Below are positions 15,434 to 25,462 of a stretch of DNA of 25,874 nt, piece after piece. The translations under genes and the position numbers were made by a program. The stretch lies in IMG/VR virus record IMGVR_UViG_3300042485_000150, positions 1 through 25,874 of that record. The stretch is one strand, 5' to 3'. The notes under the pieces were generated by a model that was not told the origin of the DNA, did no database searches, and saw nothing but the letters and a program-made list of their open reading frames with translations. Origin of the DNA: a virus. How positions within the stretch are numbered: the stretch's first letter is position 1; each line of letters starts with the position of its first letter.

Positions 15434-18400
15434 ATGGCTAACGAAACTGCAATAGATAATTTTACTAACGCCTCTAACTCTGCTACACCTCCTAATACTC
15501 GTGGGCTAGACGCCTTTTTAAATATGGGAGAGTTTGCCCCTGCGCCTATATCCCGTGAGTTACCAACACTACCTCAAGAAGAAACTACTACACCTACTAG
15601 AGCACCTCTTTCTAGTTATAATGAAGCATTTCAAAGAGCTGAAAGTCAGTATGGTTTGCCTAGTGGAATTTTATCTTCTATGGCATATCAAGAAAGTAGG
15701 TTTAATCCCGATGCTGTAAATAAAAAAAGTGGCGCCACAGGCATCTTACAGTTTATACCTAAAACCGCTAAAGAATATGATATTGATCCTCGTGATCCTC
15801 ATGCCTCTATTAATGCCGCTGGTAAGAAAATGGCGGGATTGGTTAAATATTATAATGGTGATGTAACAAAAGCTGTTGCTGCTTATAACTATGGGGAAGG
15901 AAACCTCAATAAAGCTATACGAAAAGCAGGGGACAATTGGATGTCTGCTATACCTGAAGAGACTCAAGGTTACCTATCTAATATATTAGGAGGACGTCCC
16001 CAACAAGCGCAAACACAAACTCCTCAAGAAGATACATATGATATTCCTTTATTAAGTGGAGGCGTTTTAAAAGTTCCTTCTAGTATATCCAGAGAAGACG
16101 CCCTTGCGGAAGCTAGGTCAAATGGAATAGATGCTGTAGGTCTAAGAGATTTACTACTAGCCAGTGGTTCTAAACTACGTGTCCCTGATAATATAACAGA
16201 TGAAGACGCCCTTGCAGAAGCTAAAGAGTTACACCCGGACTTAGACTTTACAACTAAAGCTGAAGCAGAACATTATGAAAAAATGGGTTTTATACCTAGT
16301 GCTAAAAGTGCCGCTTTAATTGGGGGTAGTACCTTTCTTAGAGGTGGTGCTGAAATGCTTCAGGGTGCTGGGCAGTCTATGGGCTTTCCTTCATTGGAAC
16401 AAATTGGTACTTCCGGTATAGAAAAAAGTAAAGAGTGGGAGAAAAAAGCAGGTGAGATGTCTGAAGCTCCTACAGAAACAGACCCTTTGTATAGACAGAT
16501 TCCTCATTATGCTGGAGAGGTAGTTGGTGGGATTGGTCCTTATGCCACTGGTCTTGCTCTTGCACCCGAAGTGGTTGCTCCGTCTTTACTAGCTGGAACT
16601 ATGGGCTCTCAAGCACTAGGTAGTATGGCTCAAAGAACCGATGAGCAAGGTAAAGACTTTGAAGTAATGCCTCATCTACCTGCAGCAGCAGCAGAAACAG
16701 CTGTTAATTATGTAACCCTAGGGGTCTTAGGTCCTCTTAAAGGTAAGATACAAAGCCGATTCATGGAAGAACTGCTAACGCCTAATGTTCAAAAGTATAT
16801 TGCTGATGTTGTAGAGACTAAAGGTGTAGAAGCAGGTAAAGCTGCGGTTGGATCTAAAGTTGCTGACATTGCAAAAGAATTTGGATTGAACACTACTGGT
16901 ATGGTATTTGGTGATGTGGGTTCTGCTGTTATTGAACGTGCCGCTACTGGACAGGATGTGTCTTCCCCTGAAGCTATGGATGAGTATTGGGAGAACCTTA
17001 AAACGGATCTTGTTGGCGGTGGTTTATTAGCGGGGCCTATGGGCTTATCTCGTCATGCAGGTAAACAAGGCGCTTTAGAACAGGCTCAAGCAGAAGCAGA
17101 AGCCCCACCTCCGGTTGCACCAGAAGTTAGTCAACCAGAAGTTAATGAACAAGGCTATACACCAGAACAACAAGCGGCTATAGAAGTTATTGCTCCTGTA
17201 TCGGAACCCCCAGCGCCAGAACAACCTACGACAGAACAAGCCCTACCAACAGGAGAAGCCGTTACTCCTATACCTGAACAACCCACGACAGAACAAGTAT
17301 CTGTTGCGCCAACTCCGCCTATTGTGGAAGAGCAAAATGTAACTCAAACGGATACAGGCGAAATAGAAGAACCGACTATAAGACAACCTGAACAACCTAA
17401 AGCGCCTGAACAACCTGAAGCGCCTGAACAACCTGAAGCGCCTCATTGGGCGGATACTCTTGGAATAGCTCCATCTAGTGCTAAGTATAAACAACTTAAG
17501 CAATTAGATATAAATGATACAGATCAACATCCAGCTATAAAACGCATATTAGACTCGGTTGCTAGTACAAATATGAAAAAGGACTCTGCGGCTATAGAGG
17601 ATCTTTATAAACAGTTAGATGTTGTATCTCCAGAAGAGACTAGTAAAAAGAAATTAGATTTTGGTGAAGCCCTAGGGTACGGCTGGAAACCCCAAGTAGA
17701 TAGAGAAGGACGTATAACTGCTAAATTAAAAGAAACAGAAAACGAGGAGCTACGTAAAGCTGTACATAGTAGTGACATAAACTCCACTATAAGCGTTCTT
17801 AGCGAAAGTAAAAATCCTATTATTAGACACTTAGCAGAAACTACAAAAAACCTTACTGATCTTAATATTAAAGTTGGTGGTATATTAGGTAAAGCAAAAA
17901 GAGGGGCTACACGGGCGGGAGAATATTCTCCATCTGCTCACACTATACGTTTGAATCCAAAATATGCAGGTAACGAAACTACAGTAGGGCATGAATTGCT
18001 TCATGCTAACGTATACCATGCTATAGAAAATCCTACACAGAAACAAAAACCTTCTGTTGAAGGACTCAAAAAATTACATGAAACAGTTAAAACTCACCCT
18101 ACTTTACATAAAGAATATGGGGTTACAAATGTCCATGAGTTTGTATCTGAAGGCTTAACTAACCCGGAGTTTCAATATAAGCTTAAAAAGATCAAATACG
18201 AAAACACTACTATGTGGGGCAAGTTCACACAATCTATAGCTAATATGCTTGGGCTTAAACGTGATAATGCCTTTGTAGAATTGCTTACTCATACAGAAAA
18301 CCTATTGCCTAGCGAACCAGTACGTAGGGGGAAAGATACAAAAGGGGGCAAACCTTTATACAACGAACAGGAGCGAACAGATGCCGACAAAATCTCTAAA

Positions 18401-21400
18401 GCAACAACACCTAATGTTAGCCGCAGCACACAACCCGAAATTCGCCAAGAAGGTAAAGGTGCCCCAATCAGTAGCAAAGGAGTTCGTGAAGGCAGACCAG
18501 AAACTAAAGAAGAAAAAGTAACCCACGGGATAAATATTAACGACAAGGAACAAGCATTTACCGATCAAATATTAGCTGGGGAAAAAACAATTGAGACTAG
18601 GGACTCAAACTCATTAAAACCCTATATTGGTAAGAGAATGGGGCTTATTAAAACAGGTAAAGGTAAGGCGATGCATGTGGGTTATGCCACAATAGGGGAG
18701 CCAAAAGTCTATGATTCAGAAGCAAAATTTAGAGCTGACGAAGATAAACACCTAGTTAGTAAAGGCACCTTCCATGATATAAGTGATAAGAAATACGGAC
18801 GCCCTTTAAAATACGGATATCCTCTAACAGACATTGAGTCAATTACCCCTGTTCCAGTTACATCTGAGGGTCACGTTGCAAGAGTATTACCAGAAGCTAA
18901 AGAAGAAAAAGTAAATCCTGTAGTTTCTCCAAAGGTTGTTACTACCGATATAGAAAACCCAAGTGACTTTAAAAAAGAACACTACGAGCGAGCACTAGCT
19001 GAGGGTAATTATACAGAGCATAAAACAAAAAAAGGAGATATAATAAAACTTGTTAATTTACAAGATAAGTATAACCAATCAGGTGTTATTAAAGCCTTTG
19101 ATGAAAATAACAACCCTATAGGCTTTTTAGATTACGCTAATATAAAACAAGAAGGTAGTACTCCAGGGGTGTATGACGTAATTCCAAACCCCGATGTTGA
19201 AGTAGACTGGGACTGGCATAGACAAGGCATAGCCACAGCTATGTACGATTTAGCTGAAGAAACAGGAGGGCTTATCCCTTCTTATGAAACTTCCGCTTTA
19301 CGTACTGAATTGGGTGGGGCCTTTAGGAAAAGTAGAGAGCTAGCTAAGCTTGGAAAACCTAGGACATCTATTGAGGCAGATAGAGACGCACTTAAAGATA
19401 GAATAACTCATCTAGAAAAGTCATTGGATTATGAGAAAGACATGCCTGACTATCTTAGATGGTCAGAAAGTAGATTAGCTTTAGTGAATAAAGAAATAGA
19501 AGCCCTGAAAAAAGCTGCTTCATTACCAACTCCCCCAAGCCTTACTAAATTTGTAGAATCTTTTCAGGAACAAAACCAAGAAAAAGTAGGTCCTCTTTAC
19601 TCAGAAGTGCCTTCTGATGAGCCTGAGTTAGATAGATTGCGTTCGGCTGACATTTTGGTGGACCGTAGTCCTAAAGTAGAAGAATTAAAAAAACAACGTG
19701 ATAAAGATATAGAAAAAGCTCAAATGGCCGCTAGTAACCAAAGTGTTATTGGTCGCACGTTAAATAAAATACGTCAAAAATATATAGCCCACGATAGTAT
19801 GTTGGATTACTTAACTCGTGAAGACAAAACTGTTATGCCTAACGGAGAGTTTCACGAACGTATACTGCGAAATCAAGCTAAAGAACGTAGAAACTTTATA
19901 AGTAGTGCTATAGAACATGGGTTTGTTACTCGCTCTAGTACTGGACTATTAACTATAAATAGATCAGATAAACTTAATTTAGTTAAAATCTTAGAGCGTT
20001 CTCATGACCTTCCTAAAGGATATAAAGCAGAAGACGTTGAGCGTATTCTTACAGTGCTTGCTAATGAAGGGCACCAATTAAGATATCAAGATATAGAACG
20101 CCGAGCAGTACAACGCAGAGCCGATGCAGCTAAACTAATGGCCTTTGCAAAAACATTTCCTAAGAAGTCAGAGCCGAGAATATCTGCTATGACCGCAGCA
20201 AAAGAAATACGCAAATTGGCTGAAAGCGATCAACGTAGAGTAGATAAGATAAAAGCCGAAGGCGGTATAGGTGCACATATTACGCCTGATATGATATCTG
20301 ACGCGCATAAAGTTATGTCTACTGTACCTGAAATTAAATCTATTGTGGATGATGTGCATAAAGTCATGCGGTCTTTGGTAGATTTGTTAGAAAGCACTGG
20401 TAATATAGATGCAACCGTAGCTCGTGAATGGCGTAATCCTAAGTATCAGTACGCTCCGCTCTATATGTCTACTGACGAACTAGAATCTATGGGGGAGTCT
20501 AATATAAGTGTTTCTTCTGCAGTAAAAGGTATCGGTAAAGTTAAAGCTAAAGGAGTTAGTGAACATAAAATAAACATGTTTGAAAACTTACAAAAACATT
20601 ATGCTTTTGCTGTTGATGCTGCAATGGAAAACAATTATAAAACTGCATCATTAAACTGGTTGGCTAGACATGGCTCTGCCAGGGAGTTAGCTTTTAATAA
20701 TGGTAGTAAGTTCATGCAGGTGGTTAGTGTTTTACGTAAAGGTAAATCTGTTATGTATGCCATTGACGATCCAGTATTATTCGATGCTTTTAAAGATGTT
20801 GCTAGGTTAGAATTACCATCCTTTATTACTGCTCCATCTATGGTTATTCGTAAAGGCGCTTTGACAAACCCTATGTTTTGGTATCGCCAATTAATACGTG
20901 ACCCATTCATGGCTAATTTCACTGCTCAAACAGGGTTAGTTACGCCTATAGGTGCTGCAAGATCTTTCTTAAAAATTATTACTAACAGTAGTGAAGAGTA
21001 TAAAGAGTTAGTTAATAAAGGTATATTACAGTCGCAAAGCAACTTAGCAGATCAAAAGATAGATTTCATTAAAGGAAGAAAACAACGAGGTGCTGTAGAA
21101 AAAGGGTGGTCTTGGATACAACACATACATGAAGCAGCCGATGCGGCTACTAGAGTGGAAGTTTATAAAGCAGCTCTTAAAGAAGCTAAGTCAGTAAAAG
21201 GTTTAACCGAAGAAGGCAAAAAAGACTTTGCTACATCTAGAGCTAGAGACTTTATGAGTTTTGCTAACCAAGGTAATGACGCTACTATACGCATGGTAAA
21301 TCAATCGGTGCCTTTCTTTAACTCGTTTTTAAATGGTATGGATGTGCTTTTACGTAATGCTTCTGGAATGAATATGTCCAAAGCTGATGCAGCTAGAGCA

Positions 21401-22363
21401 CGTAAAATGTTTAGAACTAGGGCTATGTATATGACTCTAGCCTCTATGGCCTACTCTTACACCTTAGCTAATAGCTCTCAAGATTATAGAGAAGCCAAAG
21501 CTGATGATTGGATGAATAACTGGTTGATACCAACTCCATGGAATAACCGTATGGGCAAAGCAGCATCTCCATTTGAAGTAGGTACTGCATTTAAACTAAT
21601 ACCAGAAGCTATGGTACGACAAATGATGGGTTTAGATACAGGCACTCGTAGTAAAGAGTTATTATATAATTCTGTTATTAATGGGCTAACCCCACCTTTA
21701 CCTATCCCTGCATTTATTAAACCTATATTAGAAGCTGTTACTGGTAAATCTATGATCAGTAAAAATCCAGCAGAGTGGTTTGACATTGAAAACCAAGGGG
21801 ATAAAAACTTAGTCCGTGCAGAACGTGGTAGAGGTAAATCTTATCTTGCTGATGCCTTTAGTGATGTTACTGGAACATCTCCGGCTATTGGTGCTCAACT
21901 TTTAAGAGGGTATTTTACCGAGGTTTATAACGTAGCTGATATGTTTGCAAAAGGAATATCTACTGGTTTTGGAGAACAGGTAGGTAAAGATTGGACCGAA
22001 ACTACACCTTTTGTTAAAGCCTTTGTTACTAATCCTAATGCTTTGGCAGATCAAAATGAAGTATATTCCCAAGCAGAAAAATATAATCAGATATCCAATA
22101 CTCTTAAACATTTACTTAGAGTAGGAGACCCAAGAGCGGCATTGTATGCTACATCGGAAAACATCCCCGCCTTATACGGTAGTAAAGCAGAAGCTAAAGT
22201 CCTGTCAATGATGGCTAAGTTAAATCAAGCTATGGTATTTACTCAAAACGATGCGTCTATGCCTATAGAAAAAAAGCGTAAACAAATGGATGAACTGCTT
22301 ACTATGAAGCGTAATATACTTAAGATGGGTACAGGAATAATAAAGGATGTTGAAGAGGATTAA
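15434..22363 (+). CDS. Giant multidomain ejection (polyvalent) protein with lytic transglycosylase domain
   Basis: The 2309 residues contain, in order: a lytic transglycosylase (SLT) domain, about 62-185, with catalytic E87 in YQESRF, then SGATGILQFIPKTA and AAYNYGEGN; two LxVPxxIxxEDALAEA repeats (about 208-275); Gly-rich hydrophobic helices (285-400 and 520-550); a Pro/Gln/Glu linker (555-675); a zinc-peptidase-like domain with HELLH (853-857) and VHEFVSEGL (900-908); an ASCH-like domain (about 1031-1143, with ILAGEKTIETRDS); a GNAT-like domain (about 1178-1275, acetyl-CoA loop HRQGIATAMYDLAEE from H1262); coiled coil near 1315-1360; and a large C-terminal region resembling polyvalent-protein-associated domain LPD38 (about 1740-1985, with RARDFMSFANQGND and PFFNSFLNGMD). 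T7 gp16 is a similar ejected SLT protein. ASCH, GNAT and LPD38 assignments rest on motif recall. Its stop is followed by a terminator hairpin. Confidence 0.8.
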   Translation: MANETAIDNFTNASNSATPPNTRGLDAFLNMGEFAPAPISRELPTLPQEETTTPTRAPLSSYNEAFQRAESQYGLPSGILSSMAYQESRFNPDAVNKKSGATGILQFIPKTAKEYDIDPRDPHASINAAGKKMAGLVKYYNGDVTKAVAAYNYGEGNLNKAIRKAGDNWMSAIPEETQGYLSNILGGRPQQAQTQTPQEDTYDIPLLSGGVLKVPSSISREDALAEARSNGIDAVGLRDLLLASGSKLRVPDNITDEDALAEAKELHPDLDFTTKAEAEHYEKMGFIPSAKSAALIGGSTFLRGGAEMLQGAGQSMGFPSLEQIGTSGIEKSKEWEKKAGEMSEAPTETDPLYRQIPHYAGEVVGGIGPYATGLALAPEVVAPSLLAGTMGSQALGSMAQRTDEQGKDFEVMPHLPAAAAETAVNYVTLGVLGPLKGKIQSRFMEELLTPNVQKYIADVVETKGVEAGKAAVGSKVADIAKEFGLNTTGMVFGDVGSAVIERAATGQDVSSPEAMDEYWENLKTDLVGGGLLAGPMGLSRHAGKQGALEQAQAEAEAPPPVAPEVSQPEVNEQGYTPEQQAAIEVIAPVSEPPAPEQPTTEQALPTGEAVTPIPEQPTTEQVSVAPTPPIVEEQNVTQTDTGEIEEPTIRQPEQPKAPEQPEAPEQPEAPHWADTLGIAPSSAKYKQLKQLDINDTDQHPAIKRILDSVASTNMKKDSAAIEDLYKQLDVVSPEETSKKKLDFGEALGYGWKPQVDREGRITAKLKETENEELRKAVHSSDINSTISVLSESKNPIIRHLAETTKNLTDLNIKVGGILGKAKRGATRAGEYSPSAHTIRLNPKYAGNETTVGHELLHANVYHAIENPTQKQKPSVEGLKKLHETVKTHPTLHKEYGVTNVHEFVSEGLTNPEFQYKLKKIKYENTTMWGKFTQSIANMLGLKRDNAFVELLTHTENLLPSEPVRRGKDTKGGKPLYNEQERTDADKISKATTPNVSRSTQPEIRQEGKGAPISSKGVREGRPETKEEKVTHGININDKEQAFTDQILAGEKTIETRDSNSLKPYIGKRMGLIKTGKGKAMHVGYATIGEPKVYDSEAKFRADEDKHLVSKGTFHDISDKKYGRPLKYGYPLTDIESITPVPVTSEGHVARVLPEAKEEKVNPVVSPKVVTTDIENPSDFKKEHYERALAEGNYTEHKTKKGDIIKLVNLQDKYNQSGVIKAFDENNNPIGFLDYANIKQEGSTPGVYDVIPNPDVEVDWDWHRQGIATAMYDLAEETGGLIPSYETSALRTELGGAFRKSRELAKLGKPRTSIEADRDALKDRITHLEKSLDYEKDMPDYLRWSESRLALVNKEIEALKKAASLPTPPSLTKFVESFQEQNQEKVGPLYSEVPSDEPELDRLRSADILVDRSPKVEELKKQRDKDIEKAQMAASNQSVIGRTLNKIRQKYIAHDSMLDYLTREDKTVMPNGEFHERILRNQAKERRNFISSAIEHGFVTRSSTGLLTINRSDKLNLVKILERSHDLPKGYKAEDVERILTVLANEGHQLRYQDIERRAVQRRADAAKLMAFAKTFPKKSEPRISAMTAAKEIRKLAESDQRRVDKIKAEGGIGAHITPDMISDAHKVMSTVPEIKSIVDDVHKVMRSLVDLLESTGNIDATVAREWRNPKYQYAPLYMSTDELESMGESNISVSSAVKGIGKVKAKGVSEHKINMFENLQKHYAFAVDAAMENNYKTASLNWLARHGSARELAFNNGSKFMQVVSVLRKGKSVMYAIDDPVLFDAFKDVARLELPSFITAPSMVIRKGALTNPMFWYRQLIRDPFMANFTAQTGLVTPIGAARSFLKIITNSSEEYKELVNKGILQSQSNLADQKIDFIKGRKQRGAVEKGWSWIQHIHEAADAATRVEVYKAALKEAKSVKGLTEEGKKDFATSRARDFMSFANQGNDATIRMVNQSVPFFNSFLNGMDVLLRNASGMNMSKADAARARKMFRTRAMYMTLASMAYSYTLANSSQDYREAKADDWMNNWLIPTPWNNRMGKAASPFEVGTAFKLIPEAMVRQMMGLDTGTRSKELLYNSVINGLTPPLPIPAFIKPILEAVTGKSMISKNPAEWFDIENQGDKNLVRAERGRGKSYLADAFSDVTGTSPAIGAQLLRGYFTEVYNVADMFAKGISTGFGEQVGKDWTETTPFVKAFVTNPNALADQNEVYSQAEKYNQISNTLKHLLRVGDPRAALYATSENIPALYGSKAEAKVLSMMAKLNQAMVFTQNDASMPIEKKRKQMDELLTMKRNILKMGTGIIKDVEED
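17387..17440 (+). repeat. Three tandem 18-bp repeats encoding PEQPEA
   Basis: Units lie at 17387-17404, 17405-17422 and 17423-17440. The second and third are identical and the first differs by one base (Lys for Glu). They encode the end of a Pro/Glu linker before the peptidase-like part of the giant protein and are a likely site of length variation. Confidence 0.85.
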
Positions 22364-22364
22364 T

Positions 22365-22388
22365 AAAAAAGCCCCGTAGTAACGGGGC
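22365..22388 (-). terminator. Intrinsic terminator of the leftward replication transcript
   Basis: GCCCCGT (22371-22377) pairs perfectly with ACGGGGC (22382-22388) around a four-base loop. Read leftward, the stem is followed by six T (complement of 22365-22370). It lies 80 bases past the stop of the primase-helicase gene. For rightward transcripts the stem is followed by AAGGATAT, so it should terminate poorly in that direction. It begins two bases after the stop of the giant ejection gene. Confidence 0.85.
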
Positions 22389-22436
22389 AAGGATATAACT
22401 AACACATAAACGACATCACAGAGAAATTTAATGAAC

Positions 22437-22460
22437 GCACTACATATTAGCATGTAGTGC
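22437..22460. other. Perfect 9-bp inverted repeat in the convergent gap
   Basis: GCACTACAT (22437-22445) and ATGTAGTGC (22452-22460) form a nine-pair stem with a six-base loop. No T-run follows on either strand, so it is not a standard terminator. It ends seven bases from the stop of the leftward primase-helicase gene, where it could protect the 3' end of either mRNA or bind a protein. The rest of 22389-22467 shows no gene. Confidence 0.6.
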
Positions 22461-22467
22461 AGATCTG

Positions 22468-25410
22468 TCAAACATTTAATTCGGGCAAGCTTAATTTTGT
22501 AGTATCCAACCACAATACAGGAACGGGTACCCCAGCTGCAGCGGTATTCTCTGCTAATCGTTTTCTAGTCTTAGTGCTTAATACAATACCCTTTCTTTCT
22601 ATCTCATTATAAAAGCTTTTTACAGGCACTCTTCGCTCTGCACACCATCGCTCTAGGGCGCTCTTCGCTATATACATATGGTTAGTGTCAGGCTCTATAC
22701 GTACCACTAGCTCTCCCATTGCCTCTCTGACAGGGCGCTCATTTAATAACACGCTACCCACCTCTATAGAGGTGCTATTAACCACAAGAACATTTCTATT
22801 ATGCTCGTTTAAAAACCTACCCAGTATCGATACCGAGTCCTCAGAGCTACACTCTTTTACTGTAGCTTGTACAGAACCTAACGTAGTAACAGCCCATTGT
22901 TTAATGCTGTCTACATCTATGTCGTGCAAACCTAATCTTTTAGCAATAATAGCACCTGTGAAAGCCGCCGCACAACATGCAGAATAGAATCTTTGTTTAC
23001 CAGTAAATCCAGCGCACTTATCAAATTCTTTTTGGGTCTCTTTTAACAACTCTAAAACTTCAGGTAGGTTATCTACAACATAAGTCATAAAAACTTCTCC
23101 AGCCATACCATAGTTTTCAGGCAGTAATTGGTCATACCAATAGTCAGATTCTTCCTTTGCTAAAGAGTCGTCACTTTCAATTTCGAGCTCTATGATCCGA
23201 TACAGCTCGCCTTCTACTGATGCTCTATGTTGTTTTAAAGTGTCGTATAAACTGTTATTGCCTGATGTTACGGCTATGGTATTCCACTGAGTTACGTTTT
23301 TACGCAGTGTATTTGTATGTGAGGACATACGGTTCTTGCCTGAGTTTTGAGATATAGAGAAGACAAAATCACTCAATGCCTCACCATCCATATTAGTGAT
23401 CTCATCTATTAACAAAGGCAAATGACGTAGCACCCCAAATCTATGGTACTTGGCGTTCATGGTATCTTTGTTATTCATCATAGTCTTAACGGGGTCCCCC
23501 CATATACTACCTGCCATTTTCTGAGCAGTAGTTTTACCCACACCTGATGCCGCATTGGTGAGATGCACCGTTACGCTACCTAGATTTAAGAAGTTATATA
23601 AAGGAGCACCAAACCCTACAAACAATACAAAAGCTCGTGCTTCATTGCCCTTCTTAGCGTATAAATTAGCGATAGTTCTCCATGTATCTAAAGACCCCTC
23701 ACGTTGATATAAAGGAGTTACTTCGTCAGTTGATGCTGATGTAGGACTAAATAAAATACCCTTATCTAGCGCCACTTCACGGCTACCCATAACGAAACTT
23801 GTATTATTATCGTGCCAACCAAAGCTGGCTCTTGCTTGTTCTGGTTTGTCTTTCAATTCCGCCACCCAATCTTCAAAATACTTTTGTAATAACCCTAATG
23901 TTCTGGGGGTAATAGCCTTATACACTCCATGGAATGTGAGCAGTTCCTGGCACTTATCTCTCTTACCTATAGCCGTCAGGGGGGCTATAAACTCCGTAAC
24001 CTTTTTAGGTTCATTAGGACCCTGCGGCTCTATATGTACTATCTGTATGGAGGAACCTCCATGATGTGGGTCGTCTAAACGCTTCTTAACCCATAGGTCA
24101 TTTTCATAAATAACATCTTCTATTTGCTCCGGTGTTTCATCACCGTCCTGCACTTCCATACTAAGCCTAACAATGCCTCCAGAAGCTCGTCTAGCCCACC
24201 CAAAAGGATATTTATGTGGCGCTTCCATGGTTACATTTTGTTGTAGACTCTCATGTGCTAAGTCTTCAATGCTGTTGTCAGTAGGCGATGCTAATTCTAC
24301 GTATTTGCCTAGTTGTATAGGACTAGTTATCTTTCCTTTGTGTATGCACCCCCTACATATATCAGGGTTGTCCTTTTGAAACTCAAGGCAGGTACGAGGA
24401 CCTTTAAATCGTGAAGACTTTTCTTCTGTCTCACTAACAGTGTAATTTGGGTGTCCTTCCGATATAGTATGGATGGCTTCCGCTCCATCTGTACATGCTT
24501 TAGCTATAGATAATATAGCCCACCAAAGTGGTTCTTCTAATGTATTGCGATGCTCATCCGCATACAAAACTTGTGCGCACCCTGCACAACGCTCAAATAT
24601 TTTATTCTTAAAAACAATAGACTCATTACCTTCGCCATCCGTAGAAACTACCTTTACTTTTTCTTGATTGGAAATAAACTTACGGCTCTTACGAAGAATG
24701 ATTTCAAACTTACTAGGTGAATGCTCCCCACCCATAAGGCTCTTTGTTAAATCATCTGTCTGACCTAAGTTTAGAGTGTTATGTGTAATAGCTGGAGGTA
24801 CAATCTGTGAAAACTCAGCAAAGGATATAGGCTCTGCTGCTATTTTTATATATACTCTTTTGCTCTTACTAGGGTCTTTTGTATTAACGGTATCAGGCAC
24901 TCGTAAAATACGTGCTCCGTCCCCTGTCACACTACTATCAACTTGAAACCCAAACTCATGGGTCAGTTCTTTTAATCTAATACCTACAGGCTTCCATAGG
25001 TTATAAGGTACATCTTCCCCCAGCATCCAATACGCATGAATGCCATTACCTGAATCTACTAGCATCGGTACAGGTAACCCAGTGTGCTCACAAAACGCAT
25101 ACAGGGCAGTTACACCTTCTTGTTTACTTTTGTAGAACTTAGTTGGTCCGCAATCAATATCCACAAAATATGAACGATGATATGCGATATTAGATACTGT
25201 GGCTTGCTTGGTGTTATCTACAAATGTAGGCGTAGCAAAATAGGCTTCTCTACCATCTGCTACTAGTTGTTCTATATATTCGTCTGCCTCATCAAAATCG
25301 ATGAAAAATTTAGAGACAGGTTTACCGCGGGTCTGGTCGTAATACAGACCTCTTATATTAATGTAGCCCGATGGGCTAAACATCATGTCAAAAAATTCTC
25401 TCCGTGTCAT
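22468..25410 (-). CDS. Primase-helicase: AEP-type primase fused to DUF927-like AAA+ helicase
   Basis: The 980-residue protein starts with an archaeo-eukaryotic-type primase: YFVDIDCG supplies the metal-binding D84 and D86, DSGNGIHAYW supplies S120 and H125, and FQVDSS supplies D158. ARILRVPDTVNTKDP (166-180) is typical of RepB-like/AEP phage primases. A cysteine-containing region follows (CAGC 275-278; C341; CRGC 352-355), probably zinc-binding and PriCT-like, with LEEPLWWAILSIAKAC between. The C-terminal motor has Walker A ASGVGKTT (621-628), Walker B LPLLIDE (664-670), a sensor-like TSGNN (715-719) and R729 as a possible arginine finger, in a DUF927-type setting with FGWHD (530-534). It would prime and unwind DNA at the phage fork. 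The ribosome site before the first ATG is weak; GGAGAG before the M9-M10 pair allows a start eight residues later. Confidence 0.8.
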   Translation of the reverse strand: MTRREFFDMMFSPSGYINIRGLYYDQTRGKPVSKFFIDFDEADEYIEQLVADGREAYFATPTFVDNTKQATVSNIAYHRSYFVDIDCGPTKFYKSKQEGVTALYAFCEHTGLPVPMLVDSGNGIHAYWMLGEDVPYNLWKPVGIRLKELTHEFGFQVDSSVTGDGARILRVPDTVNTKDPSKSKRVYIKIAAEPISFAEFSQIVPPAITHNTLNLGQTDDLTKSLMGGEHSPSKFEIILRKSRKFISNQEKVKVVSTDGEGNESIVFKNKIFERCAGCAQVLYADEHRNTLEEPLWWAILSIAKACTDGAEAIHTISEGHPNYTVSETEEKSSRFKGPRTCLEFQKDNPDICRGCIHKGKITSPIQLGKYVELASPTDNSIEDLAHESLQQNVTMEAPHKYPFGWARRASGGIVRLSMEVQDGDETPEQIEDVIYENDLWVKKRLDDPHHGGSSIQIVHIEPQGPNEPKKVTEFIAPLTAIGKRDKCQELLTFHGVYKAITPRTLGLLQKYFEDWVAELKDKPEQARASFGWHDNNTSFVMGSREVALDKGILFSPTSASTDEVTPLYQREGSLDTWRTIANLYAKKGNEARAFVLFVGFGAPLYNFLNLGSVTVHLTNAASGVGKTTAQKMAGSIWGDPVKTMMNNKDTMNAKYHRFGVLRHLPLLIDEITNMDGEALSDFVFSISQNSGKNRMSSHTNTLRKNVTQWNTIAVTSGNNSLYDTLKQHRASVEGELYRIIELEIESDDSLAKEESDYWYDQLLPENYGMAGEVFMTYVVDNLPEVLELLKETQKEFDKCAGFTGKQRFYSACCAAAFTGAIIAKRLGLHDIDVDSIKQWAVTTLGSVQATVKECSSEDSVSILGRFLNEHNRNVLVVNSTSIEVGSVLLNERPVREAMGELVVRIEPDTNHMYIAKSALERWCAERRVPVKSFYNEIERKGIVLSTKTRKRLAENTAAAGVPVPVLWLDTTKLSLPELNV

Positions 25411-25437
25411 AGCTCTATGCCCGTATAAATTAGTGCT

Positions 25438-25462
25438 AAAAAAGGGGGTTTTAACACCCCCT
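25438..25462 (-). terminator. Intrinsic terminator between the two leftward replication genes
   Basis: AGGGGGT (25443-25449) pairs with ACCCCCT (25456-25462) around six bases. Read leftward it is followed by a run of T (complement of 25438-25442 and beyond). It lies 14 bases after the stop of the gene at the right edge and about 27 bases before the primase-helicase start codon. Hence it may partly or conditionally separate the two. No clear promoter is visible in the remaining 27 bases. Confidence 0.8.

Noticed and set aside
22389-22467. Possible tRNA in the convergent gap with a stem-loop
   Set aside because: There is a single hairpin only, with no cloverleaf, T-loop sequence or acceptor stem.
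22220-22513. 97-residue reverse-strand frame over the convergent junction
   Set aside because: It crosses the terminator and the ends of two well-supported genes and has a low-complexity hydrophobic product typical of AT-rich chance frames.
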